Positions 63,101 through 64,000 of a stretch of DNA of 64,000 nt are shown here, piece after piece (the first letter of the stretch is position 1; every line of letters begins with the position of its first letter). The DNA is taken from the NCBI GenBank assembly GCA_028532985.1, contig JANCIK010000012.1, positions 2,108,001-2,172,000 of the forward strand. The letters run 5' to 3'. The notes beneath the pieces are model-generated. The model was given only the letters and a program-made list of their open reading frames with translations, was not told the origin of the DNA and searched no databases. This DNA is from Stropharia rugosoannulata (Eukaryota; Basidiomycota; Agaricomycetes; Agaricales; Strophariaceae). The position numbers and the translations under genes were made by a program.

Positions 63101-64000
63101 ATGCTGGCGTCTCTCTTTCACGACGGTCCAGAATACATCAAGCGTACAAAGACGCCATTCAAGCCGACAAATGTGAGCATTGCCGTAGCTTTGACCAGTG
63201 TTTTTCTCGCTCATCATCACTTCTGAAGCTTTCTCTGTCTGATGTTCATGCTGCCGTTCCAAAGCATCTTCACCAAAAAAGTACATGGAGAGGGTTGGGC
63301 TATGTTCTGAGGGATGTGATCTTCGCGATCATAGTGTACAAGCTTGGATGGAGGATCGACCCTTTGGTCAGCTCTCTCGTTACTAATCATTCATTTCCTC
63401 CAGCTGTTGCTTTCCTCGTCAAGTGGATGCTGTGGGCATTCTACTGGCATTGGCAGGGAGTGATTTTGGCGGGCTGGTGGTGCCTTGCCCATGAGGCAGG
63501 GCACGGCACCCTGTCTAATCATTCATGGGTTAATCATGTGGTGGGATATTCTCTTCATACGGTACGCCACTCGTTCGATAGATTTCATCTTACAGCCAGA
63601 CTAAAAAGTAAGTTTTAGTTCATTCTCGTACCATACTACGCATGGCGTTCTACGCACCACGCTCATCACAAGGCTACCATGTCCATGGAGCGGGACGAAA
63701 ATTACATTCCTTACACTCGCGCCGAGTATAATCTCCCTCCTGAATCGATTGCTCATGTCTCGGACTATCACGAAATATTCGAAGAAACCCCCATATATAC
63801 TCTTCTACGCATGCTCATCATGCAAGGTCTGGGATGGCAGTACTACCTCGTAGCGAACGCCATGGGCTCTAAAATGTACCCAGCAGGAACCAATGTAGGT
63901 ATAAACGCATTGGCTTCCTCCGTCTCGTGTTCTTCCTAATGTGTATAAAACAGCATTTCCAACCTTCTTCGCCCCTCTTCAAACCTCATGAAAGGCCGGG
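63101..64000 (+). CDS. Membrane fatty-acid desaturase (HEAGH), cut by window end
   Basis: Exons 63101-63172, 63229-63561, 63619-63894 and from 63954 onward read in frame. The protein starts MLASLFHDGPEYIKRTKTPF, then LSDVHAAVPKHLHQKSTWRG, LAGWWCLAHEAGHGTLSNHS (His box 1 as HEAGH), VPYYAWRSTHHAHHKATMSM (His box 2), ERDENYIPYTRAEYNLPPES and YHEIFEETPIYTLLRMLIM. The third His box lies beyond the window. It belongs to the delta-12 superfamily but to a different subgroup from its divergent neighbour, judging from HEAGH against HECGH. Members of such subgroups may desaturate other positions or make acetylenic bonds; this cannot be decided here. The donor after the first exon and an AAG acceptor are inferred from frame. 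Confidence 0.88.

Overview
This window is nuclear DNA of a filamentous basidiomycete, most likely an Agaricomycete and possibly a wood-decay polypore. The evidence is many short GT-AG introns (about 45-65 nt), Agaricomycete-restricted families (DUF6534, DUF6532, expanded TET/JBP-like dioxygenases), a Ty1/copia remnant, and secreted or carbohydrate-active enzymes (S28 peptidase, GH105-like, GH51). All functional assignments are from motifs read by eye; no search was run.

Region 1 (1-5440) is a patchwork of intron-bearing fragments of ordinary genes, butted together with almost no spacers. In order: a methyltransferase 3' part joined out of frame to a damaged ornithine carbamoyltransferase (minus strand); ALG2 without its N terminus; a Cid1-type nucleotidyltransferase without its N terminus, carrying a stop codon and a lost splice acceptor; and an SCH9-like C2-domain stub without its kinase. 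A similar GOT1 relic lies at 14.3 kb. Retained introns point to DNA-level capture or rearrangement rather than retroposition.

Region 2 (5.4-19.9 kb) is accessory DNA. It holds degenerate splice-like repeats, a perfect 22-bp-arm hairpin, a TET/JBP-like 2OG-Fe(II) dioxygenase gene with a run of 60 glycine codons, a DUF6532-like gene 100 bp downstream on the same strand, two further same-strand genes of uncharacterised families, and a 116-bp satellite. It ends in a 5'-truncated Ty1/copia element (to 21.2 kb). Beside the element's LTR lies a second copy of the LTR end that lacks exactly one GT-AG intron. A small secreted-protein gene reads from the right into this LTR remnant.

Region 3 (22.5-64 kb) is gene-dense and mostly intact: an organellar-type cyclophilin; a LamB/YcsF (PxpA-like) gene followed by a multidomain biotin-dependent carboxylase (biotin carboxylase, CT-A/B, CT-C/D, biotinyl domain) with no allophanate hydrolase; an S28 serine carboxypeptidase; a cytochrome P450; a low-complexity Ser/Pro/Gln-rich protein convergent with a C2H2 zinc-finger protein; a damaged DUF6534 membrane protein; a WW-like/membrane protein; a beta-carbonic anhydrase with a His-rich leader; a GH105-like hydrolase; an MFS sugar transporter; a GH51 arabinofuranosidase; and two divergently transcribed fatty-acid desaturases.

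The most interesting points are the fungal PxpA plus carboxylase pair, whose parts match the bacterial 5-oxoprolinase and biotin-carboxylase gene set; the multi-gene fragment patchwork; the intron-less LTR-end copy; and the TET/JBP-DUF6532 accessory block.
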